Assembly (NCBI RefSeq): GCF_002810445.1
Contig: NZ_NEXS01000011.1
Location: 285,756-349,755 of the forward strand
Direction: 5' to 3'
Origin: Advenella sp. S44
GTDB taxonomy: Bacteria; Pseudomonadota; Gammaproteobacteria; Burkholderiales; Burkholderiaceae_B
Length of the DNA: 64,000 nucleotides
Shown: positions 17,762 to 26,900 of the stretch, one piece after another
Layout of the letters: each line of letters opens with the position of its first letter
Position numbering within the stretch: the first letter of the stretch is position 1
Program-made: the position numbers and the translations under genes
Notes under the pieces: generated by a model
The model's database searches: none
Told to the model about the DNA's origin: nothing
The model's input: only the letters and a program-made list of their open reading frames with translations

Positions 17762-18106
17762 ATTAGCGTGTGCTGACCGGTCTAAGCCCTGGTTTTACTT
17801 TAGATCTGTCTCCCAGACAATAGGCGATGGCCCGGTTTACCGCAAAATGATGTATCGGATTGTGAATTCGACATGGGACACGCAAGATGAGGGCGGGTGA
17901 CCGGAGCGGACCTGCGAATGCGCCTGTTCGCAAGTCCGCGTTGCGTATTCGCAAGCCACTTTCTTTATGTGTAGCCCGCCGTCCCTGTGCGCAAATTCGC
18001 CTTCACTGTTTGCATGCCCGCCTTGCTTATCCGCCATCCTTTTACCGACATACCGCCGATTCGGGTGCAAACACAGACGAAATACCGCAGCAAACAGCCC
18101 TGGCGA
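17762..18106. other. Intergenic region upstream of the TIR gene
   Basis: 345 bp between the malic-enzyme stop codon and the TIR start codon, both on the minus strand. It holds the second degenerate repeat array (17925-18026) and must contain the promoter of the TIR-RyR operon. No convincing terminator for the malic-enzyme gene was found, and no coding potential was seen. Confidence 0.5.
17925..18026. repeat. Degenerate tandem repeat array, block 2 (five 20-21 bp units)
   Basis: On the plus strand five units start at 17925, 17946, 17966, 17986 and 18007 (lengths 21, 20, 20, 21, 20). Each resembles TGTTCGCAAGCCCGCCTTCC; the best-kept part is T[G/A]TTCGCAAG. A partial sixth unit follows at 18027. 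The spacing equals about two DNA helix turns. The array lies upstream of the TIR gene and resembles the blocks at 10853 and 22936. Confidence 0.65.
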
Positions 18107-20398
18107 TCAGCCTTCGACGCGATTGGCGTCAATGACGGTAAGCGCAGCCATATTGACGATACGCCGTACCGTCGAGCTGGACGTCAGAATATGCACGGGG
18201 GCATTAACGCCTAGCAGGAAGGGCCCAACCGCCACATTGCCCCCAGCCACGGTCTTGAGCAAGTTATAAGCAATATTGCCCGAGTCGACATTCGGGCAGA
18301 CCAGCAGGTTGGCCGATCCTTTCAAGGTCGAAGATGGCAGAATGCGTTCGCGCAACACTTCGTTGAGTGCGCAATCGCCATGCATTTCACCGTCAACCTC
18401 AAGCTCAGGGTCTTGAGCACGTACCAGTTCCAGCGCACGCCGCATTTTGTCGCCCGAGGCCGAGCTACCTGAACCAAAGTTCGAGCGCGACAGCAATGCC
18501 ACCTTGGGCACGACATCCATCTGTGCCAGTACCCGCGCTGCTTCCAAGGTATATTCGGCAATCTGCTCCGCAGTCGGATCGTCGTTGATATGGGTATCGA
18601 CCAATGCCACCATACGCTGATCCAGCAGCAGAATATTCATGGCCGCATACGAAGTCGTGCCCGGTTTTTTACCGATCATCTGGTCAACAAAACGCAAATG
18701 CTCATGATAGGAGCCGACCGTGCCGCAGATCATGCCATCGGCATCGCCAACATGAACCATCATGGCGCCGATCAATGTCAGGCGGCGGCGCATTTCCACG
18801 CGCGCCATCTCCTTGGTGATGCCACGGCGACACATGACCTCCCAGTAATTGGTCCAGTATTGATGAAAGCGGGAATCAAACTCGGGATTAGTCACTTCCA
18901 CATCTTCGCCCAGCTTTAAGCGCAAGCCGTATTTTTCAATACGGGCCAGCAGCACGGACGGACGCCCCACCAAAATCGGGCGTGCCAGTTTCTCATCGAC
19001 AACAACCTGTACGGCGCGCAATACGCGTTCGTCTTCGCCTTCAGTAAATACAATGCGCGCCTTGCCGCCGTCGCGGACAATTTGTTTGGCCGATGCAAAC
19101 AGCGGCTTCATGAAAGCGCCTGAATGATACACAAACTGCTGCAGTTTTTCGGCATAGGCTTCCAGGTCATCCAGCGGACGTGTTGCCACACCGCTTTCCA
19201 TGGCTGCCTTGGCCACAGCGGGCGCGACCCGGACAATCAGGCGGGGATCAAAAGGCTTGGGAATCAGGTATTCCGGCCCGAACGACAAGTCATATCCACC
19301 ATAGGCGGTGGCAACCACATCGCTGATTTCTTCTTTGGCCAGTCCCGCGATTGCATAGACCGCTGCTTTTTCCATTTCCCGCGTGATTGTGGTTGCGCCC
19401 ACATCCAGCGCGCCGCGAAAAATATACGGGAAGCACAATACGTTATTGACCTGGTTGGGAAAATCAGAGCGACCGGTAGCCATGACCACATCGTCACGCG
19501 CGGCCATGGCCACGTCCGGCATAATTTCCGGATTCGGATTGGCCAGCGCCAGAATGAGCGGGCGTGCCGCCATGGTTTTGACCATCTCTGGCTTGAGGAC
19601 GCCACCGGCGGACAAGCCCAGGAATACATCGGCGCCTTCGATCACATCGGCCAGCGTGCGATGCTCTGTTTTCTGCGCAAAGCGCTTCATTTCCGGGCCC
19701 ATGGGGGTATCGCGCCCCTCATAGACCACACCATCGATGTCTGTCACAAATATATTTTCCAGCGGCAGGCCCAGATCCACCATCAGATCCAGACACGCCA
19801 GCGCTGCGGCGCCTGCCCCGGAGGACACCACCTTCGCAGTTGAAATATCCTTGCCGACCACCGTCAGACCATTGATAAATGCGGCAGCAACGGTAATCGC
19901 GGTGCCATGCTGATCATCATGAAATACCGGAATGCTCATGCGCTCGCGCAGTTTGCGCTCCACCTCGAAACACTCGGGCGCCTTAATATCTTCAAGGTTA
20001 ATGCCGCCAAACGTGGCCTCAAGCCCTGCAATGATTTCCACCAGCTTATCCGGATCCGTCTCATTGATTTCGATATCGAAAACATCCAGGCCGGCAAATT
20101 TTTTGAACAGCACTGCCTTGCCTTCCATGACCGGCTTGGAGGCCAGCGCGCCGATATTTCCAAGGCCAAGCACCGCAGTGCCGTTACTGACGACGCCGAC
20201 CAGATTGCCACGCGACGTGTAGCGGAACGCATTTAACGGATCGGCCACGATTTCTTCACAGGCGGCGGCGACTCCCGGCGTATACGCCAGCCCAAGGTCC
20301 CTTTGGGTGACCAGCGGCTTGGAAGCCGTAATGGAAATTTTGCCTGGCACAGGAAATTCGTGATAATCCAAAGCAGATTGGCGATCGATGGTACTCAT
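18107..20398 (-). CDS. maeB: NADP-dependent malic enzyme with phosphotransacetylase-like domain
   Basis: 763 residues from the ATG at 20398, which has an AGGAGG ribosome site; the frame upstream to 20446 is not used. The N-terminal half is a malic enzyme ([28 protein letters not shown], and [10 protein letters not shown]). The C-terminal third is the phosphotransacetylase-like module found in MaeB ([27 protein letters not shown]). It converts malate to pyruvate, CO2 and NADPH, linking the TCA cycle to acetyl-CoA and NADPH supply; the second domain is normally regulatory. It is divergent from a LysR gene across 112 bp, which may control it. Confidence 0.93.
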   Translation of the reverse strand: MSTIDRQSALDYHEFPVPGKISITASKPLVTQRDLGLAYTPGVAAACEEIVADPLNAFRYTSRGNLVGVVSNGTAVLGLGNIGALASKPVMEGKAVLFKKFAGLDVFDIEINETDPDKLVEIIAGLEATFGGINLEDIKAPECFEVERKLRERMSIPVFHDDQHGTAITVAAAFINGLTVVGKDISTAKVVSSGAGAAALACLDLMVDLGLPLENIFVTDIDGVVYEGRDTPMGPEMKRFAQKTEHRTLADVIEGADVFLGLSAGGVLKPEMVKTMAARPLILALANPNPEIMPDVAMAARDDVVMATGRSDFPNQVNNVLCFPYIFRGALDVGATTITREMEKAAVYAIAGLAKEEISDVVATAYGGYDLSFGPEYLIPKPFDPRLIVRVAPAVAKAAMESGVATRPLDDLEAYAEKLQQFVYHSGAFMKPLFASAKQIVRDGGKARIVFTEGEDERVLRAVQVVVDEKLARPILVGRPSVLLARIEKYGLRLKLGEDVEVTNPEFDSRFHQYWTNYWEVMCRRGITKEMARVEMRRRLTLIGAMMVHVGDADGMICGTVGSYHEHLRFVDQMIGKKPGTTSYAAMNILLLDQRMVALVDTHINDDPTAEQIAEYTLEAARVLAQMDVVPKVALLSRSNFGSGSSASGDKMRRALELVRAQDPELEVDGEMHGDCALNEVLRERILPSSTLKGSANLLVCPNVDSGNIAYNLLKTVAGGNVAVGPFLLGVNAPVHILTSSSTVRRIVNMAALTVIDANRVEG

Positions 20399-20510
20399 GG
20401 GCAGTAGCCTCCTGAAGAATAGATTCTTCAAGCAGTGTAGGTCCACTTTATAAGTAAATTATTTTGAATTATGATACTGATATATCAAATACCTTATATC
20501 TGGTTAAACT

Positions 20511-21497
20511 TTGAACACTCCCACCGCAGATATCCTTGAGCACCGGCTGGCCGGGCGCCTCAAAATGCGCCATCTCACTTTGCTGCTACACATCGGTGAA
20601 CTGGGTGCATTAACCCGCGTGGCCCAACACATGGGCACCAGCCAGCCAGCCGTTACACACGCACTGGCTGAACTGGAGGATATGTTCGGTGTTGCTCTGT
20701 TTGAGCGCACCGGACGCGGCATGACCCCCACCGCTGCCGGACAGGTGCTGCTGGCGCGGGCCCGCTCCATGATTAATGATGTCAGCGCGCTTTCGCGTGA
20801 AATGGTGGCGGTCAATGCAGGCCGCGTTGCCCATCTGCACGTGGGCGCCATTCCATTTATCCCGGGCCAAATGCTTTCCGCCGCCCTTGAGAATACCGTG
20901 TCTGCTCGCCAGCGCATGACAGTGACAATTCACGATGGAACCAGCCGCAGCCTGATGACCATGTTAAGAGAGCATGCGCTGGATTTTGTCATCGGGCGCG
21001 CCTCGGCTTCAATGGACATGACCGGTTTACAGCAAGAGGTACTCTATTACCAGTCTCCGCGCCTGATTACCAATCGAGAACTGGCGGCGCGACTTGGCCA
21101 GCGCCGCCCTGACTGGCGCCATCTGGCGGAACTTGACTGGATTCTTGAGCCGGCCCCCGCGCCACTGCGCGAGCAGGTGGCCGATATGTTCCTGAGTGCC
21201 GGTGTGGTTCCGCCGCAGCCGTTGATAGAAAGCCTTTCAGCCAAACTGACAGGCGAGATTATTGCTGCCCGCGGCCATGTGGTGTCCATCGTTCCCAACG
21301 ATATTGCAGAAGAATTGGTTCGTATTGCGGGCGTCGCCGTAGTGCCATGGTCATTGCAGTGGGCGCTATCGCCCATTGCCCTGTTCAGCCTGAAAGACCG
21401 GAACACGCGGGAGGTTGATCTGCGTTTTACTCAATCGCTCAAGCGCTATTGTGAAAAGCACCGCTCTGCCTATTCTCAGGAACGGTATCAGTATTGA
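20511..21497 (+). CDS. LysR-family transcriptional regulator
   Basis: 328 residues with the LysR winged helix at the N-terminus (LGALTRVAQHMGTSQPAVTHALAELE) and a full effector domain. The N-terminal LEHRLAGRLKMRHLTLLLHI layout matches the GbpR/PcaQ-type subgroup. A stop codon just upstream leaves TTG 20511 as the most 5' start; the ATG at 20565 would remove part of the first helix, so TTG is preferred despite a poor ribosome site. It is divergent from maeB; the AT-rich 112-bp gap (with ATGATACTGATATATCAA) probably contains its operator. Ligand unknown. Confidence 0.85.
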   Translation: MNTPTADILEHRLAGRLKMRHLTLLLHIGELGALTRVAQHMGTSQPAVTHALAELEDMFGVALFERTGRGMTPTAAGQVLLARARSMINDVSALSREMVAVNAGRVAHLHVGAIPFIPGQMLSAALENTVSARQRMTVTIHDGTSRSLMTMLREHALDFVIGRASASMDMTGLQQEVLYYQSPRLITNRELAARLGQRRPDWRHLAELDWILEPAPAPLREQVADMFLSAGVVPPQPLIESLSAKLTGEIIAARGHVVSIVPNDIAEELVRIAGVAVVPWSLQWALSPIALFSLKDRNTREVDLRFTQSLKRYCEKHRSAYSQERYQY

Positions 21498-21544
21498 ACT
21501 GGAATCGATCACATCACGGGCTGCACACCGACCCGGCAGGCGGA

Positions 21545-21877
21545 TTAGTTGCCTGACGGGCGCCGGGCCTGCATCGGACGCAATGCCACCAATTCCGACT
21601 CCAGCGCATCCACGCGACGCAGCAAGTTAAGCACCAGCGCCACGCCGTCAGCATTCAACTCAAAGTCCTCGCGCAGCCGGCGGGCCTTGCGCGCCATGAC
21701 AATACATTCGGAATAAAACATGTCGGAGCCGCCGTGTCCGCTGACAGGCGAGAGCACGCCGGTTTCAACCAGGTCCATGATATCGGCTTCGCTCAGTCCC
21801 GAGACGGCCGCCACATGCTGCAGCGAACACAGCTCGTCCTGATTCAGCCAGATCGTTTCGGTGATCTGTATACTCAT
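21545..21877 (-). CDS. cbpM: CbpM-family modulator of the co-chaperone CbpA
   Basis: A 110-residue protein with a MerR-like helix-turn-helix fold ([20 protein letters not shown]) followed by a coiled-coil end ([23 protein letters not shown]). This matches CbpM, which binds the J domain of CbpA and blocks its DnaK and DNA-binding activities. It overlaps cbpA by 4 bp, the usual arrangement. The C-terminal tail after the coiled coil is short and basic. Confidence 0.87.
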   Translation of the reverse strand: MSIQITETIWLNQDELCSLQHVAAVSGLSEADIMDLVETGVLSPVSGHGGSDMFYSECIVMARKARRLREDFELNADGVALVLNLLRRVDALESELVALRPMQARRPSGN

Positions 21878-22824
21878 GATTGGTCTCCTGCAAAGCGCTG
21901 CCGATGCGGCTCAAATGCCGAGGACGCGGCAGCAAGTTCGGTATATAAGGCTTTTTCGCGCTCGGTGACCGTTGCGGGTACTTCAATTGTGATGACGGCA
22001 TACAGATCGCCCTGTACGCCGCCGCTGCCCGGCATACCTCTTTTTGACAGGCGCATTTTGCGTCCGGCGACGGTACCGGGCGGAATGGTCAAGGCGACCG
22101 GACCGCCCAGCGTGGGAATTTCTACTGTCGTGCCCAGCACGGCCTCCCACGGCGCCAGCGGCACTTGCAGCGTAAGATCGTTTCCGTCGAGCTGAAAATA
22201 CCGGTGCGGCTGCAACTTCATTGTGACAAATAGGTCGCCGGGCTGACCGCCATTCATACCCTGACCACCCTTGCCCGCCAGCCTGAGCCGCTGCCCATCG
22301 GCCGCGCCCTTGGGAATCCGGATTCGGAACGTTTTGGGAACACGATGCAAGAGACCCTGCGCATCATAATCCGGAACCGCGACCGAGATTTCCGTTTCCG
22401 CCCCGTTATAAACCTGCTCCAGCGTCACCGGCATGGTGAATTCAAACGTTTCTCCGTGCCTTGGACGACGGGCGTAATTGGCGGCACCCTCGCGCTGCGC
22501 CTCGGCGAACGCCTTGAGTAAATCGGACAGGTCGACATCGGAAAAATCACCGGTTGATTCATGAAAGTGCTGCTGCCACTGGTTCGGCGGCACAAAGTCA
22601 TCGCCCGGCTGGTGTCGACCAAGATCATCATAGGCCGCGCGCTTTTCCGGATCCTTGAGCGTGGCATAGGCCTCGGCAACTTCCTTGAATTTATTCTCGG
22701 CATCCGGTTCCTTGGACACATCGGGATGATATTTGTGAGCCAGGCTTCGATATGCCTTGCGGATATCAGCCTCAGTTGCATCGCGCTCCAGGCCCAGGAC
22801 CTTGTAATAGTCAACGTATTTCAT
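21874..22824 (-). CDS. cbpA: Curved-DNA-binding protein CbpA (DnaJ-type co-chaperone)
   Basis: 316 residues from ATG 22824 (ribosome site CAGGTG; the GTG two codons earlier is not needed). The N-terminal J domain has the essential HPD in [11 protein letters not shown] and [12 protein letters not shown]. It is followed by a glycine-poor linker and two C-terminal substrate-binding domains ([36 protein letters not shown]). It lacks the zinc-finger region of DnaJ, as expected for CbpA. CbpA stimulates DnaK and binds curved DNA in stationary phase. Confidence 0.9.
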   Translation of the reverse strand: MKYVDYYKVLGLERDATEADIRKAYRSLAHKYHPDVSKEPDAENKFKEVAEAYATLKDPEKRAAYDDLGRHQPGDDFVPPNQWQQHFHESTGDFSDVDLSDLLKAFAEAQREGAANYARRPRHGETFEFTMPVTLEQVYNGAETEISVAVPDYDAQGLLHRVPKTFRIRIPKGAADGQRLRLAGKGGQGMNGGQPGDLFVTMKLQPHRYFQLDGNDLTLQVPLAPWEAVLGTTVEIPTLGGPVALTIPPGTVAGRKMRLSKRGMPGSGGVQGDLYAVITIEVPATVTEREKALYTELAAASSAFEPHRQRFAGDQS

Positions 22825-22935
22825 TTGCACCTGCCGGTATCAATGTCATTACGAATTTGCTGAATCGATTTTAACAAGTATTTGCTGCTGCGCCATCTCG
22901 GGCGATCAACCTTGCCGGCAAGGAAATCACCATTG

Positions 22936-22995
22936 TTATATGTTGTGGGAAAAGCGATATGAGTAAGGGGCAAATTCGTATGAGCCGCAGGCAAA
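22936..22995. repeat. Degenerate tandem repeat array, block 3 (three 18-21 bp units)
   Basis: Units start at 22936, 22954 and 22975 (18, 21 and 21 bp). The last two share TATGAG and GGCAAA at the same positions. TTCGTATG in the third unit is identical to the start of the last unit of block 1. It lies between cbpA and the iclR gene. It is short, so its membership of the family rests on the shared core and spacing. Confidence 0.45.
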
Positions 22996-23005
22996 TCTGT
23001 GGCGG

Positions 23006-23758
23006 TTACGGGTGCCAGGTAGTCCGCTGTGCGCCGGCCGACAGACCTTTGTGTTTGCCACCCAGGGCCAGAGACAATCTATTGGCCTTGGCGATCAGGG
23101 TTTCGGCATACCCCTTGAGAATGAAACGGGACAATCGGCTGGAGGGCCCGGAGATACTGATGGCCCCAAGCAGTTTCCAATTGACGCCGTAAACGGGCGC
23201 TGAAATGCTTGCCACATCCTGGTCGCGCTCGCCAATTGAAATATAGTAGCCGCTGCGGCGAATAACATCGTATTGCCGGCCGGGCTTTCCGGAAAAGGCA
23301 AGAATAACTTTGCCCGGCGAGCCCTTGTCCAGCGGCAGTACCTGGCCGACGCTGATATGGAACCGTATTGCCTGCGGACCTTCGACGCGATACAAGCAGA
23401 TCCGTGCCTCCCCTTCCTGTACGAAAAAGGTGGAACTCTCCGAGGACAGGGCCGACAACTCCTGCAGGACGGGCTCAACCGCAGCCGAGACATCAAAAGA
23501 CGAGCGGTATCTCGCGCCAAGCCAGCCAGCCGCCGGCCCAAGGCGCCATGCGCCGTCCTCTCGCTGCACCAGATAGCGGTGATGCGCCAGGGTACGCGCA
23601 ATGCGCAATACCGTCGACTTATGCAACTGGCTTCTGGTGCTCAGTTGCAGCAGAGACAGATATTCATCATCCGGCTGGAAACTTTCAAGCAGGCTGATGG
23701 CGCGCGACACGGCAATCACCTTCTCGCCATCTTTTTCCTGATCTTTTTTATTCTTCAA
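23006..23758 (-). CDS. IclR-family transcriptional regulator
   Basis: About 250 residues with the N-terminal winged helix (LSLLQLSTRSQLHKSTVLRI) and an IclR effector domain (FVQEGEARICLYRVEG; GSPGKVILAF). The frame is open to 23821, but a TTG at 23758 has an excellent GAGGAGGG ribosome site eight bases upstream and removes residues unlike the family, so it is preferred. It is 227 bp downstream of the Bug-RraA-dehydrogenase operon on the same strand, so it likely regulates that operon but may have its own promoter. Confidence 0.85.
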   Translation of the reverse strand: MKNKKDQEKDGEKVIAVSRAISLLESFQPDDEYLSLLQLSTRSQLHKSTVLRIARTLAHHRYLVQREDGAWRLGPAAGWLGARYRSSFDVSAAVEPVLQELSALSSESSTFFVQEGEARICLYRVEGPQAIRFHISVGQVLPLDKGSPGKVILAFSGKPGRQYDVIRRSGYYISIGERDQDVASISAPVYGVNWKLLGAISISGPSSRLSRFILKGYAETLIAKANRLSLALGGKHKGLSAGAQRTTWHP

Positions 23759-23985
23759 AACACCAGCCCTCCTCTCAATCCACTGCCCAAACCACAAAAG
23801 CGCGTGCGTTCCGCTACGCATCCCGTCATGAGCCGCTTTGCGCCGTCTACTACCTGCTACGTACCATGTAATATTACTGCGGGCCCCGGACGCACACCCA
23901 CCATTAAATCACTGGCGGCATGCTTCTTGTGGCCTGTCACACTCGTCAGTTTATAGACATTTGATCATGTCATGCCAATGACACG

Positions 23986-24939
23986 CTACGCCGTTGCTTC
24001 TTTCCGTTCATGGATACCACTATCCACAAGACTGCGCAACAGATTTTCTGCGGCAGCCACACCCATATCGATATAAGCTTGTCCTGTGACTCCGCCTATA
24101 TGCGGACTCAGGATAATTTGCGGCTCACCGAAAAATGCATGATTTTTATCCGGCGGCTCTTTAGCGAAACTGTCCAGCCCGGCGGCAAACACTTGGCCGG
24201 ATCGCACCGCTGCCAGCAGTGCCGCCTCATCGACCAGGCCGCCGCGGGCGGTGTTGATCAGTATGACTCCCTGCCGACACGCGGCCAGTGTGTTCATACT
24301 GATCAAATTACGGTTATCATCGGTCAGTGGACAGTGCAGCGAGATGAAATCCGCATCGGACCAGATTTGTTCAAGGGGTACCAGGGCGAGGTTGTCCTCC
24401 TGCGTCACAAAGGGGTCGTAGGCAATCACATTCAGCTCCATCGCGCGGCACATTGCGGCCATCTTGCGACCAATGCTGCCTAGTCCGATCAAACCAATGG
24501 TTTTGCTTCGCAGTTCGATGTTCTTGTGGTTGGCTTTGTCCCAGTGCCCGTCATGCATGCGTGCATTCAGTCGGGAAATGGACTTTGCACACGCCAGCAG
24601 CAACGCCAGTGCATGTTCGGCCACTGCAGCAGCGTTGGCACCCGCCGCTGCTCGCACAACAACACCATTGTCTTTGGCTGCAACCACATCAATCGTATCA
24701 ATCCCGCTGCCATGCTTGGAAATCACCTTCAGGCTGCGCGCATGTTCTATAACCCTTCTGGTAATTCTGCCGTATCGCACAATGATGCCGATGGGATCAT
24801 GCGCTTTCACAAGTGCAATAAGTTGCTGTTCGGTCGGCAAAGCGCCGGCATAAATGACGTCATAGTCCTGCAGCACTCGCAGTGCCTGGACAGCAAGGTC
24901 CGCCCCAGTGACCAGGATCTTGTGGCGTGGCGCAGTCAC
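23986..24939 (-). CDS. D-isomer-specific 2-hydroxyacid dehydrogenase
   Basis: 317 residues of the phosphoglycerate-dehydrogenase-like family. The Rossmann motif is GLIGLGSIGRKMA, the catalytic Arg region is LINTARGGLVDE, the Glu is in DSFAKEPP, and the catalytic His is in LSPHIGG. Such enzymes interconvert 2-hydroxy and 2-oxo acids with NAD(P). It overlaps the RraA-like gene by 4 bp and belongs to the Bug-RraA-dehydrogenase operon; a 2-oxo acid product fed to the RraA-like aldolase/decarboxylase would be consistent. No ACT domain, so serine synthesis is unlikely. Confidence 0.85.
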   Translation of the reverse strand: MTAPRHKILVTGADLAVQALRVLQDYDVIYAGALPTEQQLIALVKAHDPIGIIVRYGRITRRVIEHARSLKVISKHGSGIDTIDVVAAKDNGVVVRAAAGANAAAVAEHALALLLACAKSISRLNARMHDGHWDKANHKNIELRSKTIGLIGLGSIGRKMAAMCRAMELNVIAYDPFVTQEDNLALVPLEQIWSDADFISLHCPLTDDNRNLISMNTLAACRQGVILINTARGGLVDEAALLAAVRSGQVFAAGLDSFAKEPPDKNHAFFGEPQIILSPHIGGVTGQAYIDMGVAAAENLLRSLVDSGIHERKEATA

Positions 24940-25622
24940 AATACTTCCCCCTGTCGCAATACACCGGCCTGCACAAGGGCATTGTTCAGCCAGGGTGCAC
25001 CAAGGTTGCCGTCCAGGATCTGCGCAATCCTTTGGGCTTCAGCCTTCACTTTCTGCTCTGCCATCACCAGGATTTCTTCGATATTTTGCCCGGGGACCAC
25101 AACCACACCGTCATCGTCGCCCACGATCAAGTCACCTGGGTTGACAGTTGTACCCGCCAGCGTAATCGGCCAATTAATGCGACCACCAAGCGACTTGCTG
25201 GGGCCATTCGGATTGGTCCCGGCTGAAAACACCGGGAACGTGCCCGCGGCGATTTCTTCTGTATCGCGGGTCGCGCCATCAACAATAAAGCCAGCCAGAC
25301 CTGCGGCCTGTGCCTGGGTAACCATAATGGTTCCACACAAGGCTGCAGTCAAATCGCCCTTGCCCTCAACCACAATGACATCTCCGGGCTGCGCCATGGC
25401 CAGCGCGGCATGAAACATCAGATTGTCGCCCGGGCGCACTTCTACCGTAAATGCCGGTCCGGCAATCTTCATTCCCGGGGCCCGCGCTTGAATGCGCCCG
25501 CCCAGTGCGCCGCGACGCCCGCCCACGTCGGCCAGTATGGCTGCCTGATACTGCGCAGCCCGCCTGACCAGCTCCGGATCCGGTCGTCGAATGTCCTTGC
25601 GAATAAATGGTAAGTCCTTCAT
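24936..25622 (-). CDS. RraA-like aldolase/decarboxylase (HMG/CHA aldolase type)
   Basis: 228 residues from ATG 25622; the 38 extra N-terminal codons of the open frame overlap the Bug gene and are rejected. It contains the family motifs GRIQARAPGMKIAGPAFT, IVDGATRDTEEI (Arg and Asp of the active site) and GDLIVGDDDGVVVVP. Relatives include 4-hydroxy-4-methyl-2-oxoglutarate aldolase and oxaloacetate decarboxylase as well as the RNase E regulator RraA. The metal-site Asp and Arg are present, so an enzyme is favoured over the RraA role. Its gene partners (dehydrogenase, Bug protein) support cleavage or decarboxylation of a 2-oxo acid. Confidence 0.8.
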   Translation of the reverse strand: MKDLPFIRKDIRRPDPELVRRAAQYQAAILADVGGRRGALGGRIQARAPGMKIAGPAFTVEVRPGDNLMFHAALAMAQPGDVIVVEGKGDLTAALCGTIMVTQAQAAGLAGFIVDGATRDTEEIAAGTFPVFSAGTNPNGPSKSLGGRINWPITLAGTTVNPGDLIVGDDDGVVVVPGQNIEEILVMAEQKVKAEAQRIAQILDGNLGAPWLNNALVQAGVLRQGEVL

Positions 25623-25641
25623 GACGCTTGGCTGCTCCTGA

Positions 25642-26613
25642 TTATTTGAGTGTGATATTTGCGGTATTGATAACATCGGCCCACATTGCGGTGTCGGTTT
25701 TAATTCTTTCAGCAAATACGCGCTGATCGCCATCAACCACCATCGCCCCGGAGTTCTCGATCTGTTCCTGGAACTTTTTATCGTCCATGGCCGTTCGGAT
25801 GGCCTGACCCAATACGCTCACAATTTCATCAGGCGTTGCTGCGGGCACCAAAATGCCAAACCAGGTGGTTGCGTTAAAGCCCTTGAAGCCCGATTCATCC
25901 AGTGTCGGCACGTCGGGCAAGGTCTTCATACGAGCCAGGGAGGTAACGGCCAGCGGCTTGATCTGTTTGTCATCAATCGCACCGGTCAAGGTGGATGCCG
26001 ATGACATATACGCCTGAATCTGATTGCCAATCAGCGAAGGAATGCCGTCGGCGGCGCCCTTGTATGGGATATTTTCAATCTGGATGCCAGATTTTTGCTG
26101 AAACAGCACGGACGTCAAATGGGCCACCGTTCCAATGCCCGGAATGCCAAAATTCATGCTGTTTGGCGCAGCATCCTTTACCTGCTCGATAAATTGCTGG
26201 GCATTCGAATATGTCGCCTGCTTGGGCCCGACAAAGACCAGCGGCGCTTCGGCCACCAAGGCAACCGGTGTAAAGCCGTTTACCGCGTCATACTGGATTT
26301 TGGGTTGCAGCGTCGGCAAAATGGCAAGATTGCTGGTCTGCCCCAACACGATGGTGTATCCGTCCGGTCTTGCATTGGCGGCTGATGCAAGACCCACGCT
26401 TCCGCCCGCCCCGGGCCGGTTCTCTACCACCACATTCCAGTTTTTCTGCTTACCCATATGCAACGCCAGCTCGCGGGCAATATAGTCTGTTCCGCCCCCT
26501 GGCGGGAATGGCACTATGAGCTTGACTGCTCTGGTCGGATAAGCCTGTGCGTGAGCGGCTGGCACCGCAAGCAGGCACGCCAGTGCCAATATCAGTTTTG
26601 AGCCTGTATTCAT
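25642..26613 (-). CDS. Bug/TctC-family periplasmic solute-binding protein
   Basis: 323 residues from ATG 26613 with GGAG upstream. A signal peptide (LILALACLLAVPAAHAQA) is followed by the family start YPTRAVKLIVPFPPGGGTDY. Further typical motifs are ENRPGAGGSVG and the dicarboxylate-pocket segment MNFGIPGIGTVAHL. It heads the operon with the RraA-like protein and hydroxyacid dehydrogenase and probably captures their substrate, likely a hydroxy- or oxo-acid. No membrane TctAB partners are nearby. Confidence 0.9.
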   Translation of the reverse strand: MNTGSKLILALACLLAVPAAHAQAYPTRAVKLIVPFPPGGGTDYIARELALHMGKQKNWNVVVENRPGAGGSVGLASAANARPDGYTIVLGQTSNLAILPTLQPKIQYDAVNGFTPVALVAEAPLVFVGPKQATYSNAQQFIEQVKDAAPNSMNFGIPGIGTVAHLTSVLFQQKSGIQIENIPYKGAADGIPSLIGNQIQAYMSSASTLTGAIDDKQIKPLAVTSLARMKTLPDVPTLDESGFKGFNATTWFGILVPAATPDEIVSVLGQAIRTAMDDKKFQEQIENSGAMVVDGDQRVFAERIKTDTAMWADVINTANITLK

Positions 26614-26684
26614 CGTTGTCTCCGTCATTTTCTGATTATTACGATCATTGAAGCTGAACGAATGCTATCGGTGCGATCCATTGT

Positions 26685-26731
26685 TTGCAATGTCGTTTTG
26701 TACAATGCAACGCACACTGGACAATGCAACG
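26685..26731. promoter_or_regulatory. Repeated motif upstream of the Bug-RraA operon
   Basis: ACAATGCAACG occurs twice (26702-26712 and 26721-26731) with a 19-bp period, and a related inverted half TTGCAATGTCG lies at 26687-26697. The sites are about 75-120 bp upstream of the Bug start codon (26613), a good position for regulator binding. The nearby IclR protein is the first candidate to bind it; this is inference. Confidence 0.4.
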
Positions 26732-26900
26732 GCTATGCCGGCAATCGTTCGTGCGGACACATTACATATGCAATGGCAGACTGGCGGCCAGAAAATGTAC
26801 CAAGGATGCGTCGCTGGAGCCGGGCCACAACTGCCGGCAAGGCGAGCTGCCAAACCGGCTGCGGTACGCAGGGCAGCGTTTGCCCGCCCTGATGCAGACG

